In this document: piece by piece, positions 1 to 8,277 of the stretch
Layout of the letters: every line of letters starts with the position of its first letter
Position numbering within the stretch: position 1 is the stretch's first letter
Source of the DNA: DATFWC01 sp963777755
Lineage (GTDB): Bacteria > Pseudomonadota > Alphaproteobacteria > Rhizobiales > Xanthobacteraceae
Direction of reading: 5' to 3'
Length of the DNA: 64,000 nucleotides
NCBI GenBank assembly: GCA_963777755.1
Contig: CAVZSC010000032.1
Coordinates: 248,001-312,000 of the forward strand
Notes under the pieces: model-generated
Seen by the model: only the letters and a program-made list of their open reading frames with translations
Databases searched by the model: none
Told to the model about the DNA's origin: nothing
Program-made: the position numbers and the translations under genes

Positions 1-1934
1 GCGTCGGTTCCGGCGACGAAATCCGTGACCACGTACTGGCCGGTCTCCTCGTCGACCTCGACGGCGACGCCGATCCAGCTCGGCATCCAGAACAGCCGCT
101 GGGCGTTGAGCGCGGTGGAGAGGTCCTCGTCGACCTTGAAGAAGCCGCGGCCGACGAATTCGCAGCCGTAACCGCCGAAATACTCCATCGCGAGCGGCTG
201 CAGCGGGAACGTCTCGCCGCCCTTCTGCACCGTCCAGTCCTTGAGATAGAGATCGTCGGGGCGGCAGGAGAGCTTGTCGGCGGCGAAGCGCAGGATCTGC
301 TCGCGCGCGTCGTTCGCCGCATTGGCGACCGCGCTGCCGCCGACCGCGATGCCGGAGCTCGCGTGAGTGCCCTGATCGTAGGGCGTCACATCGGTGTCGA
401 TCTCGCCGTAGCGCACCCACTCGTACGGCACGTTGAGGATTTCCGCGGCGATCTGGCTCAGCGCCGTCGCCGTCCCCTGCCCCATCTCGCATGAGCCGGC
501 CTGCACCACCACGCGGCCGGTGACGGTCACCTTGACGGCCGCGCGGGCGGCGCGCGCCTCGCCGCCGCCGTCCTTGAAGCCGACCGCAAGGCCGATGCCG
601 CGCCCACGCGCGCGCGGCCTGGCGTAGCCGATGCGGTCCGCCGCGACCCTGAGCCCCTGGGCGAAGTCGCTGTCGATCGCCGCGTCGCGGCCGAGATAGC
701 GCTCGCCCGGGCGCAGCATGTTCTTCAGCCGCACCTGCAGCGGGTCGAGCCCGATCCGGCGGGCGATCATGTCGATCTGGCTTTCGCTGGCAAAATTCGC
801 CTGCGTGCCGCCGAACCCGCGGAACGATCCCGCCGGCACCGTGGTGGTGCGCACCGCGTAGGCGCGCGTGCGCAGCGCCGTCCAGCGATACGGCCCGGGC
901 AGCCGGTAGCCGATCTTGTCGGTGACGATGGCGCTCGCGTCCGCATAGGCGCCGGCGTCGAGGTAGAGACGCGCGTCGCGCGCCACGAAGGTGCCGTCCG
1001 CCTTGACGCCGGTCTTGAGCACCATGATGGCGCCGTGCTGCGACAGAGTGACGAAATTCTCGTCGAGGCTGAGCGCCAGGCGGACCGGCCGGCCGGTCCG
1101 GCGCGCCAGCAGCACGGTGAGCGGCTCGAGCTTGCAGAAACTCTTCCCACCGAAGCCGCCGCCCACATAGCTCGCGTGCACGCGCACGCGATGGTCGGAG
1201 ACCGCGAAGATATTGGCGACGTCCTGGCGGATGAGGAACGGATCCTGGCTGCAGGTCCACACCTCGATCACGTCGCCGTCGATGCGCGCGAGCGCAACGA
1301 ACGGCTCCATATGATAGGGCGTCATGCGCGAGAACGAGAAGGTGTCCTCGGAGACGTGATCGCAGCTCGCGAGTGCCGTCTCGATCTCCCCGACGTCGTG
1401 GTTGAACTGGTAGAGCAGGTTCGGTCCGGGCTCGGGGATGCCCTCGCCGGTCACCCCGTGCGGCCGCAGCAAGACAATCTGCGGCGTATCGAACAGGAGC
1501 GGCGCGCCCCGCGTGAGCGCCGCCTCGACCGTCATCACCGGCGGCAGCGGCTCGTAGGTAACGTCGATCAGCGCGAGCGCCCGATAGGCCGTCGCCTCGT
1601 CGTCGGCCGCGACCGCCGCGACGACGTCGCCGTAGTAGCGCACCTTGTCGATCGCCAGCACCGGCTGGTCCTTGATGCGCACGCCATAGATCGCATTGAG
1701 CCCGGCGAGATCCTTGCCGGTGACCACCGCATGGACGCCCGGATGCTGCGCGGCGCGCCGCACGTCGATGCGGCGGATGCGCGCGTGGGCGTGCGGGCTG
1801 CGCAGCACCTTGGCATGCAGCATGCCGGGCAGCGCGCGATCGGCGGTGAAGATCGCGGTGCCTTTAACCTTCGCGGCGCCGTCCTGGGCGGCGAGGCGCT
1901 CGCCGACGACGCGCAGCTGGTTAGGACTGCGCAT
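1..1934 (-). CDS. Xanthine dehydrogenase-family molybdopterin-binding large subunit (partial, C-terminus beyond window)
   Basis: This is the molybdenum-cofactor catalytic subunit of a CoxL/xanthine dehydrogenase-type hydroxylase, which adds water-derived oxygen to an aromatic, heterocyclic or aldehyde carbon. About 644 residues are visible from ATG 1934, and the C-terminus runs off the left edge. The family motif VGGGFGGK lies near residue 256, and SFRGFGGTQ and EMGQGTATALSQ follow further on. The start overlaps the stop of the iron-sulfur subunit by 14 bases, so the two are translationally coupled. Gene order in transcription is FAD subunit, iron-sulfur subunit, large subunit. The substrate cannot be read from sequence; the neighbouring transport and catabolic genes suggest a carbon or nitrogen source. 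The family is certain, the reaction unknown. Confidence 0.93.
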   Translation of the reverse strand, partial: MRSPNQLRVVGERLAAQDGAAKVKGTAIFTADRALPGMLHAKVLRSPHAHARIRRIDVRRAAQHPGVHAVVTGKDLAGLNAIYGVRIKDQPVLAIDKVRYYGDVVAAVAADDEATAYRALALIDVTYEPLPPVMTVEAALTRGAPLLFDTPQIVLLRPHGVTGEGIPEPGPNLLYQFNHDVGEIETALASCDHVSEDTFSFSRMTPYHMEPFVALARIDGDVIEVWTCSQDPFLIRQDVANIFAVSDHRVRVHASYVGGGFGGKSFCKLEPLTVLLARRTGRPVRLALSLDENFVTLSQHGAIMVLKTGVKADGTFVARDARLYLDAGAYADASAIVTDKIGYRLPGPYRWTALRTRAYAVRTTTVPAGSFRGFGGTQANFASESQIDMIARRIGLDPLQVRLKNMLRPGERYLGRDAAIDSDFAQGLRVAADRIGYARPRARGRGIGLAVGFKDGGGEARAARAAVKVTVTGRVVVQAGSCEMGQGTATALSQIAAEILNVPYEWVRYGEIDTDVTPYDQGTHASSGIAVGGSAVANAANDAREQILRFAADKLSCRPDDLYLKDWTVQKGGETFPLQPLAMEYFGGYGCEFVGRGFFKVDEDLSTALNAQRLFWMPSWIGVAVEVDEETGQYVVTDFVAGTD

Positions 1935-2421
1935 CGACCGCCTCAGGTGTCCGGCGACGACGCGCCGCGATCAGCGCGGCGTCGATGATCACCTGATAGC
2001 CGGTGCAGCGGCACACCGAGCTCGCCAGGAAGCGGCGCAGCGCGGCTTCGTCGGGCTCAGGGTCCTCACGCAACAGCGCTTCCAGAAGCAGCACCATGCC
2101 GGGCGTGCAGTAGCCGCATTGCATGGCGGCCGCCTCGATGAAGGCCTGCTGGATCGGGTGCAGCTCCGCGGCCGGGGCGAGCCCCTCGATGGTGACGACC
2201 GATCGCCCGTCGGCCATGAAGGCGAACTCGGTGCACGAGGCCATCGGGCGGCCGTCGATCAGCACCGTGCATGCCCCGCACACGCCCTGGTCGCAGCCGA
2301 TCTTGGTCCCGGTGAGACCGAACTGCTCGCGCAGCACGTCGACGAGCACCGCCGACGGCTCGACCGCGATGGTGCGGTCACGACCGTTGAGCGTGAAGCG
2401 AATGGTGAGCGGGTCGGTCAC
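1921..2421 (-). CDS. (2Fe-2S)-binding subunit of molybdenum hydroxylase (CoxS/XdhC-like)
   Basis: This 166-residue electron-transfer subunit carries two [2Fe-2S] clusters. The plant-ferredoxin-type site CDQGVCGACTVLIDG is in the N-terminal half, and the second site is made by CGYCTPGM and CRCTGY in the helical C-terminal domain. I chose the GTG start at 2421 because it forms a GTGA overlap with the stop of the FAD subunit and gives a normal family length. The longer open frame upstream is only a shadow of the FAD gene. The protein passes electrons from the molybdenum site to FAD in a cytoplasmic heterotrimer. Confidence 0.95.
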   Translation of the reverse strand: MTDPLTIRFTLNGRDRTIAVEPSAVLVDVLREQFGLTGTKIGCDQGVCGACTVLIDGRPMASCTEFAFMADGRSVVTIEGLAPAAELHPIQQAFIEAAAMQCGYCTPGMVLLLEALLREDPEPDEAALRRFLASSVCRCTGYQVIIDAALIAARRRRTPEAVDAQS

Positions 2422-3422
2422 GCCGCGTGTCCTCGGGCGGCGCGCTCGAGCGCCCGGCGCAGGTGGATCTCGATGATGCGGCGCCGGTAGCCGCCGGACG
2501 CGAGGTGATTGCTCATCGGCTCCGGCAGCGCCGACACCCAGGTGCGGGCAAGCATCGGCGCGCGCCGCGCGAGCGCCGCGGGCAGCGCCGCTGACCCGAT
2601 CGGCAGATCGGCGGAGCGCACCTCGCGATACGCCCAGGAGACCGCTGCACGCGCGCTCACGACCATGTCGCCGTCGAGAAAGAGCGCCAGCACGACGCCG
2701 GCGACGCCCTTGAGCGAGCGGTCGTAGTCGAGATGGATGCGCCGCTCGCACGGCACCAGGACGGCCTGCAGGAGCCAGATCGGGTCGCGTTGTCGGGCGG
2801 CAAAGTACTCGGTGCACGCCACATCCCGTACTTCCGCCTGGGTGATGAAGCGCAGCCTCGCGTCGAGCGCGGCGAGGATCGCCGGTCCCTCGTAGTCCGG
2901 CTGGTTGGCCATGAGATTGCCGCCGACCGTGCCCTTGTGGCGGATGCGCGGATTGGCGATCGAGCCCCACACCGATGCCAGCGCCGGAATGGCGCGCGAC
3001 ACGACCGGCGAGCCGGCGAGCTCGTGATGGGTGCAGCACGCGCCGATCTCCAACGTCTGTGGCGACGCTTCGATGCGCCGCAGGAAGCCGATCCGGCCGA
3101 TGTAGACGACGTCGTCGGCCGCTTCGCCCGCCTTCATCCGATTGATGACGTCAATGCCGCCCGCGACGACGCAGGCGCCCGGATGCTTGCGCAACAGCGC
3201 CAACGCCGCGGCGGCGTTGGTCGGGACGTGCAGGCGGAACGGCGCGATGCGCTTGCGCGAGCGGTGGACGGCAAGCGGATGGACATAGGAGGCGGCGCGC
3301 TCTTCGGCCGCGTCAGCCTCGACGGCAGCCGCTCGCTCGCTGCGCCGAGCGCCCGGAGCGGCGGTCGCTCCCGCCGCCACCAACTCCGCCTCGAGCCCGC
3401 TCAGCACCTGGTTGCTCTGCAT
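2418..3422 (-). CDS. FAD-binding subunit of molybdenum hydroxylase (CoxM-like)
   Basis: This 334-residue FAD_binding_5/CO dehydrogenase flavoprotein C-terminal family protein is the third subunit of the hydroxylase. Flavin-contact motifs are VVAGGIDVINRMKAG near residue 86 and GTVGGNLMANQ near residue 165. It is some 50 residues longer at the N-terminus than usual, since similarity begins around PFRLHVPTN. No ATG, GTG or TTG closer to that point has a convincing ribosome-binding site, so ATG 3422 is kept, but a later start is possible. It is the first gene of the operon and faces a GntR regulator across about 270 bases of shared upstream DNA. Confidence 0.85.
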   Translation of the reverse strand: MQSNQVLSGLEAELVAAGATAAPGARRSERAAAVEADAAEERAASYVHPLAVHRSRKRIAPFRLHVPTNAAAALALLRKHPGACVVAGGIDVINRMKAGEAADDVVYIGRIGFLRRIEASPQTLEIGACCTHHELAGSPVVSRAIPALASVWGSIANPRIRHKGTVGGNLMANQPDYEGPAILAALDARLRFITQAEVRDVACTEYFAARQRDPIWLLQAVLVPCERRIHLDYDRSLKGVAGVVLALFLDGDMVVSARAAVSWAYREVRSADLPIGSAALPAALARRAPMLARTWVSALPEPMSNHLASGGYRRRIIEIHLRRALERAARGHAA

Positions 3423-3692
3423 CCGGGCGACTCATCCGCAACTTCCGTGCCATGCGCGACGCGAGCCTGGTCCAGCCGCCCCGGCGCGACCGGCAGCCTT
3501 GCCGCGTGCCGCCGATTGGGACCAGCCGCGCCGGCCTGCGCCTCATCGGGGCGGATTTCACAAATTTTCGCGAAACGAAGCATATCGGCGGAACGTCCTG
3601 CCTCATTTTTGGGCTGCAAGGCGCGTGGTGAACCGGCGCCGCCTGTGGCTATAATTCCGGCACATCGGGGTCGCGGCGAGCGAGCCACCAGC
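3423..3692. promoter_or_regulatory. Divergent control region between molybdenum hydroxylase operon and GntR gene
   Basis: About 270 bases separate the hydroxylase operon (leftward) from a GntR/FCD regulator (rightward). The part nearest the regulator is less GC-rich (around 3545-3660, with TTTTCGCGAAACG). By the usual arrangement of such regulators, the operator for the hydroxylase operon and for autoregulation should lie here. I could not identify a convincing operator. Confidence 0.4.
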
Positions 3693-4442
3693 GTGCACAC
3701 CGCCCAGGACAATGTCGTCGCCGAGACGGCGCACCGGCATCCGGCGCCGGCGATCGACGATGCCCGCTCGATCGGTGAGTTCGCGTTGCGCCGGCTGCGT
3801 GCGGACATCCTGTCGGCCCGGCTGGCTCCGGGTACCAAGCTGAAAATCCGCCACCTGAGCGCACAGTACGGGATCGGCGGCAGCCCGTTGCGCGACGCTC
3901 TGGCGCAGCTCGCCGGCGACGGGCTGGTGATCCTCGAGTCGCAACGCGGGTTTCGCGTCGCCCCGGTGTCGCACGCGGATCTGCGCGACGTCGCGCAGGC
4001 GCGCAAGCGTATCGAGCTCGCCGCGCTGGAGTTGTCGCTCGAGCGCGGCGACGAAGCGTGGCGCCAGCGCGTGCGCGCCGCCTATGCGAGCTTCGCCGTG
4101 GTCAAGCAGAAGGTGGGCGACACGACGCCGATCACCGAGGACTGGGAGCAGCGGCACCGCGCCTTCCACCTGGCGCTGCTGTCGGCCTGCGCGTCGCCCA
4201 CGCTGATGCGCTTCTTGGCGCAGCTGCACGACCGGTTCGATCGCTATCGCCGCATTGCGCTGCCGTCGCGCTCCTACATGGGCGCGGTCGGCGACGACCA
4301 CGAGGCCTTCATGGAGGCAGCGCTGGCGGGGCGGCGGGAGGAGGCGATCGCGCTGCTCGCGCGGCACATCGACGATACCGCCGCACTGGTCGAGGAGTAT
4401 TTCAAGCCGCCCGGAGAGGGCGCGCCGCATCAGGCCAGGTAG
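3693..4442 (+). CDS. GntR family transcriptional regulator, FCD (FadR-like) subfamily
   Basis: This 249-residue regulator has an N-terminal winged helix (about residues 25-95, with GIGGSPLRDALAQL as the recognition-helix region) and a C-terminal all-helical FCD ligand domain (about 105-235). FCD proteins usually sense organic acids and repress an adjacent catabolic operon. I chose the GTG at 3693 because domain similarity begins shortly after it; the open frame continues upstream without family resemblance. It is divergent from the first molybdenum hydroxylase operon, which is the likely target. Its 3' end overlaps the convergent small gene at 4430 by 13 bases. Confidence 0.88.
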   Translation: MHTAQDNVVAETAHRHPAPAIDDARSIGEFALRRLRADILSARLAPGTKLKIRHLSAQYGIGGSPLRDALAQLAGDGLVILESQRGFRVAPVSHADLRDVAQARKRIELAALELSLERGDEAWRQRVRAAYASFAVVKQKVGDTTPITEDWEQRHRAFHLALLSACASPTLMRFLAQLHDRFDRYRRIALPSRSYMGAVGDDHEAFMEAALAGRREEAIALLARHIDDTAALVEEYFKPPGEGAPHQAR

Positions 4443-4774
4443 CTCGAGATCGTTGCGGCGATGCGGCGAAATGGCGAGGGTTGCGGCGAGGGCGAACGAA
4501 CCAGGCGCGGCGACATCATGGCGCGCTGGTCGTATTCGGCGTCGAATCGCCGGCGCAGCGCCGGATACTCGGTCTCGCCGTCGACGACGACCAGCTCGAT
4601 CGGCGCCTCGACCGCCATGCGAAAGCAGGTGACGAGCAGACGATAACGGGTCGTGGCTTCGCGCAGGGATGCGAATTCCCTCACCTCGATGCCCGCATTG
4701 GTCCCGATCACGACCGCGAACACGCCCTCGCGGACGCGAACGGGGGTCGACAGGATGGCGAACAGGTGGGTCAT
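4430..4774 (-). CDS. Hypothetical protein (114 aa)
   Basis: I do not recognise this family. The frame has the high G/C third-position bias of its neighbours and starts at ATG 4774. The first 85 residues look like a small alpha/beta fold with hydrophobic strands (VFAVVIGTNAG, APIELVVVDG). The tail SPSPQPSPFRR is low complexity and could derive from a repeat. It sits downstream of the Bug receptor gene on the same strand and overlaps the end of the GntR gene. It may be a real orphan gene or a chance frame. Confidence 0.45.
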   Translation of the reverse strand: MTHLFAILSTPVRVREGVFAVVIGTNAGIEVREFASLREATTRYRLLVTCFRMAVEAPIELVVVDGETEYPALRRRFDAEYDQRAMMSPRLVRSPSPQPSPFRRIAATISSYLA

Positions 4775-4883
4775 GCGGTGACCATCGGGGCGGCGACGGC
4801 GCCGTCACCAGGATTCCATGCAGAATCCGTGCCGGCGCGGCCGGGCGACGACGCCGGTCAGCACGATCATCGCCAGGAACAGC

Positions 4884-5861
4884 TCAGTCGAGCTTCACGC
4901 CGGATTCCTTGACGGCGGCCTCCCACAGGCGCGTCTCATCGGCGAGCGCTGCGGCGAATTCCGCGGGGTTCATGCTCCGCGTTTCCATCCCGAGCTTGGC
5001 GATGGTGGCCTGAACGTCCGCCGTCTTCAGGCCTTCGATCATGCCGGCATTGAGCTTCCCGATCACGTCCGCAGGCGTCTGCGCCGGCGCCAGCAGGCCG
5101 ATCAGCAGATACGCCGGGACGCCGTGGAACCCGCTTTCGCGCATGGTCGGCACGTCGGGCAATTCCGGCCATCTTGCATCGCTGGTCACGGCCAGCGCCC
5201 TGAGCTTGCCGTCCTTGATGAGCGGCAGTAGCACGGCCTTGGTGGTCATCCCGACTTGAATTTGATTGCCCAGCAGATCCGAGATCGCCGGCGCTGCTCC
5301 CCGGTAGGGGATGAACAACATGCTGGAGCCGGTGCGCGCCCTGAGCAGTTCCAGCGTGACGTGCGGACCGATCCCCAGCGTTGCTCCCGAGGAAAGCTTG
5401 CCCGGATTCGCCTTCGAGTAGGCGATGAGCTCCTGGATCGTCTTGACCGGCACTGCCGGATTGACGACCAGCGCGTTCGAATCGACCGCTATGATTCCAA
5501 CCGGCGTAAAGTCCTTGATCGGCTCGAAATTCAGGTTGTTGTAGATGGACTGCGCAATGGCATTGGGGTTGGTGCCACCCAAGAGCAGCGTGTAGCCGTC
5601 GGGACTGGCGAGCGCGGCTGTCTTCGCGCCGGTCCGGCCGCCGGCGCCGGGCAGGTTCTCAACGATGACCGTTTGGCCCAATCGGGTGCCCAGCGGCTGG
5701 GCCACCAGGCGGGCAGCGACATCCGACGGTCCTCCCGGCGGGAATGGCACCACGATCTTGATCGGCCTGGTGGGAAACGACTGCGCATCGGCCGGATGCG
5801 CACCGTTCAATGCGAAGCCGACGGCCACGACAGCCGACAGGATCATTCCCCTCGCGACCAT
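4884..5861 (-). CDS. Tripartite tricarboxylate transporter-type (Bug/TctC) periplasmic receptor
   Basis: This is a 325-residue periplasmic solute receptor of the Bug family. A signal peptide (residues 1-27, ending GAHPADAQS) is followed by the standard PTRPIKIVVPFPPGGPSD opening and a VPYRG-type ligand-loop segment (IPYRGAAPAI). ATG 5861 is preceded by GGAGGGGATC, a strong ribosome-binding site. No tctA or tctB membrane genes are nearby, so it is an orphan receptor, which is common in this family. Ligands are typically di- or tricarboxylates, amides or aromatic acids; the one here is unknown. Confidence 0.92.
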   Translation of the reverse strand: MVARGMILSAVVAVGFALNGAHPADAQSFPTRPIKIVVPFPPGGPSDVAARLVAQPLGTRLGQTVIVENLPGAGGRTGAKTAALASPDGYTLLLGGTNPNAIAQSIYNNLNFEPIKDFTPVGIIAVDSNALVVNPAVPVKTIQELIAYSKANPGKLSSGATLGIGPHVTLELLRARTGSSMLFIPYRGAAPAISDLLGNQIQVGMTTKAVLLPLIKDGKLRALAVTSDARWPELPDVPTMRESGFHGVPAYLLIGLLAPAQTPADVIGKLNAGMIEGLKTADVQATIAKLGMETRSMNPAEFAAALADETRLWEAAVKESGVKLD

Positions 5862-6006
5862 GATCCCCTCCGGGACAAGTAGTTGCGCCGACTACATGCG
5901 TGTTGAGCTGAGAATTCGTACAAGACTGACGATGACGTTGTCGTGCCAAGCAATTCCGATGCCGCAGCGTAGCGGCAAGACCGTCTGCCGCAAATAGCCC
6001 TTCGGC

Positions 6007-6405
6007 TCATCCCATCCCGGACGCCGATGTAGGCTCGATCTCGTACATGACGCGCACTTCGCCGGGCTTCGCGTAAGGGTACTTGTCCCGCCCGAGATAT
6101 TTCTTCGCCAGGGAGTCGATGTGCCGATCGGCGCCGTCTTCGCTGACGCGACCCACACGTCCGCGAATTTGCAGATAGCGGTAGGGATCGTCTGGATCGA
6201 TGATGGCGAGTGCTACCGGCGCCCCGGCCGTCATGTTGCGTGTCTTGACGCGTCCCCGCGCGGAATTGACGCGGATCAGCCCGTCCTTGTAGTCGAACCA
6301 GACCGGCGTCACCTGCGGCGATCCATCGGGCATTGCGGTCGCAAGACTGGCGAATGCCTTTTTCTGCTGCAACAGGTCCAGATATTTGTCCGGAATGGTC
6401 GTCAT
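6007..6405 (-). CDS. PPOX-class, probable F420-dependent oxidoreductase
   Basis: This is a 132-residue split beta-barrel protein of the pyridoxamine-phosphate-oxidase-like superfamily. The pattern SLATAMPDGSPQVTPVWFDY followed by NSARGRVKTRNM and RYLQIRGRVGRV is typical of the TIGR03618-type group of probable F420-dependent enzymes. A ribosome-binding site (AAAGGATCC) precedes ATG 6405. Family members reduce diverse substrates with F420H2, or bind flavin or haem instead. The presence of a full F420 gene set at 13.8-19.4 kb favours F420 as the cofactor here, which is inference from context. Confidence 0.85.
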   Translation of the reverse strand: MTTIPDKYLDLLQQKKAFASLATAMPDGSPQVTPVWFDYKDGLIRVNSARGRVKTRNMTAGAPVALAIIDPDDPYRYLQIRGRVGRVSEDGADRHIDSLAKKYLGRDKYPYAKPGEVRVMYEIEPTSASGMG

Positions 6406-6523
6406 GGCGTGGATCCTTTTTGCAGGCGCGCCCTGCCATCACGTACCAGGGTGAGCCTTGAGGGGCCAGCACAGAGATGGCAGGCTGAGGATTGGCCGAC
6501 AAGACGAACAAGGGGCTGCTGCG

Positions 6524-7501
6524 ATGCGGACGAACAAGTTGCGGACGTGCGTGTTGGCGACGATCATGGCGCTCGCAGGCGCGGTGGCTCAGCCGGCGGC
6601 GGCCCAGGACAAGGTGAAGGTCGGCGTGTTCCCGACCGCATCGTCGCTGCCCTATTTCATCGGGATCGAGCGCGGATTCTTCAAGGAGCAGAACATCGAG
6701 CCGGAGACGATCCGGTTGATCGGCGGACCGCCGAACATCGCCGCCATGATCAGCAACCAGATCGAGGCGGCGGTCGTGCTCGTGACCATCGAGGCGATGA
6801 ACGCCAATCTCAAGAAGCCCGGCGTCGCCATGTATATCGGCGTGCATAGCCAGAGCAAGATCAACCAGATGGAGCAGTTCGTCGTCCGCAAGGGTCATCC
6901 GGCGCAGACGCTGCAGGATCTCAAGGGGGCCAAGATCATGTCGGCGCCCGGACCGGCCAACCTGATCGCCGCCAAGGCGATCCTCGCCAAGGTCGGCCTC
7001 AAGGAGGGCGACTACACGATCGACCAGCTCGACATGGCACAGCACGTCAACGTGATGACGTCCGGCACCTTCGACGCCGGCTATACGCTCGAGCCGCAGG
7101 CCTCGACCATGCGCAAGCTCGGCGTCGCGCGAACGATCGAGGCCGGCGTCATCGCCAAGTACATCCTCGACGACGAGAACGGCAACGCGTTTGCGGCGGG
7201 CTGCGCCATCACCAGCGACTTCATCAAGAACCGCCCCGACGTCGCCCGGCGCTTCGCCGCGGTGTGGAAGAAGGGCATCGACTTCGTCAACCAGAATCCC
7301 CAGGAAGCGCGCAAGTACCTCACCAAGAACACGCTCACCCCAGAGGACGTGGTCGATACGGTGCCGATGGTGCGCTACTACATGGCCGGGGAACTGACCG
7401 ACAAGCACAAGGCCGAGTTCCAGAAATTCATCGATTTCTCGACGTCGGTCGGCGTGCTGCCGGAGAAGGTGGACATCACCAGATATCTGCAAGCGTACTA
7501 A
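6524..7501 (+). CDS. ABC transporter substrate-binding protein (NitT/TauT, NMT1/THI5-like)
   Basis: This is a 325-residue periplasmic binding protein with a signal peptide ending at AQPAAAQD (about residue 26). The mature part opens KVKVGVFPTASSLPYFIGIE and contains a Venus-flytrap fold of the SsuA/TauA type. ATG 6524 is used because it begins the signal peptide; the frame extends upstream without similarity. No permease or ATPase is adjacent. It may serve the SsuBC-type genes at 26.4-28.0 kb or others outside the window. It is 16 bases upstream of the nitroreductase gene, on the same strand. Confidence 0.9.
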   Translation: MRTNKLRTCVLATIMALAGAVAQPAAAQDKVKVGVFPTASSLPYFIGIERGFFKEQNIEPETIRLIGGPPNIAAMISNQIEAAVVLVTIEAMNANLKKPGVAMYIGVHSQSKINQMEQFVVRKGHPAQTLQDLKGAKIMSAPGPANLIAAKAILAKVGLKEGDYTIDQLDMAQHVNVMTSGTFDAGYTLEPQASTMRKLGVARTIEAGVIAKYILDDENGNAFAAGCAITSDFIKNRPDVARRFAAVWKKGIDFVNQNPQEARKYLTKNTLTPEDVVDTVPMVRYYMAGELTDKHKAEFQKFIDFSTSVGVLPEKVDITRYLQAY

Positions 7502-7517
7502 CGACAAGGTCATCGTT

Positions 7518-8141
7518 CTGTCCACGCGCGACCAGGACCGCACGCTGCACGCGGCAATCAAGGGAAGGCGCTCGATCCGTCGGTACGTCGCGGGCAAGCT
7601 CGATTCCGCGGTAGTCGATCGGCTGCTGGCGGCGGCCGTCGCGGCGCCGTCCGCGCACAACCGCCAGCCTTGGCGCTTTGCGATCCTGGACGATGCGGCG
7701 AGCAAGGAGCGCCTTGCCGTCGCCATGGGCAACCGTCTGCGCGAGGACCGCCGCGCCGACGGCGACGACACGGACGACATCGAGCGCGACGTCGCCCGCT
7801 CCCATGCGCGGATCACCGAAGCCCCGCTCGCCATCCTGGTCTGCATCGACACAGGCGACATGGACTCGTATCCGGACGAGCGGCGGCGGACGGCCGAGCG
7901 CGTGATGGCGATCCAGAGCACCGCGATGGCGATGCAGAACATCCTGCTCGCCGCGCACGCCGAAGGGCTCGGCGCCTGCGTGATGTGCGCGCCCTTGTTC
8001 TGCGCCGGAACAGTCGTCGCCGCGCTTGACCTGCCTGTCGGCTGGGAGCCGCAGAGCCTGGTGACGATCGGCCCGCCGGCGAGCGGCGGCAAGGACCGCC
8101 CGCGGCTGCCGCTGGAGAAGATCATCTGGCGGCCGCGTTGA
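7518..8141 (+). CDS. Nitroreductase-family protein resembling the FbiB C-terminal domain (candidate dehydro-F420-0 reductase)
   Basis: This FMN-dependent nitroreductase-fold protein of about 207 residues has the N-terminal FMN motifs RRSIRRY and PSAHNRQPWRF, and the segment AAHAEGLGACVM followed by LPVGWEPQ. The overall pattern recalls the C-terminal half of actinobacterial FbiB, which reduces dehydro-F420-0. The CofE encoded at 17981 lacks that domain, so this gene could supply it (inference). There is no ATG, GTG or TTG between the upstream in-frame stop (7397) and the FMN motif. The best start is CTG 7518, 16 bases after the receptor stop. ATG 7725 would delete the FMN-binding region. Confidence 0.75.
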   Translation: MSTRDQDRTLHAAIKGRRSIRRYVAGKLDSAVVDRLLAAAVAAPSAHNRQPWRFAILDDAASKERLAVAMGNRLREDRRADGDDTDDIERDVARSHARITEAPLAILVCIDTGDMDSYPDERRRTAERVMAIQSTAMAMQNILLAAHAEGLGACVMCAPLFCAGTVVAALDLPVGWEPQSLVTIGPPASGGKDRPRLPLEKIIWRPR

Positions 8142-8186
8142 GGGCGACACTACAGCACGTCACGCTCGAACCGACCTGCTGTCGTC

Positions 8187-8209
8187 ATGGCCGGGCTTGT
8201 CCCGGCCAT
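8187..8209. repeat. Dispersed palindrome / bidirectional terminator-like hairpin
   Basis: A perfect 9-bp inverted repeat, ATGGCCGGG and CCCGGCCAT, flanks a 5-base loop (CTTGT). It lies between the convergent nitroreductase and LivJ-type genes. Repeats of this form are abundant in intergenic regions of Hyphomicrobiales genomes. Here it could act as a transcription terminator for both genes. Confidence 0.75.
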
Positions 8210-8277
8210 CTCGAAAAGAGGGGCACGGCAGCGCCCTGCCAAGCGGGATGCGCTCTAGCCAATCGCTACGACGCGGA

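Noticed and set aside
7725..8141. Short nitroreductase starting at the internal ATG
   Set aside because: This start would remove RRSIRRY and PSAHNRQPW, the FMN-binding motifs that are clearly encoded just upstream in the same frame.
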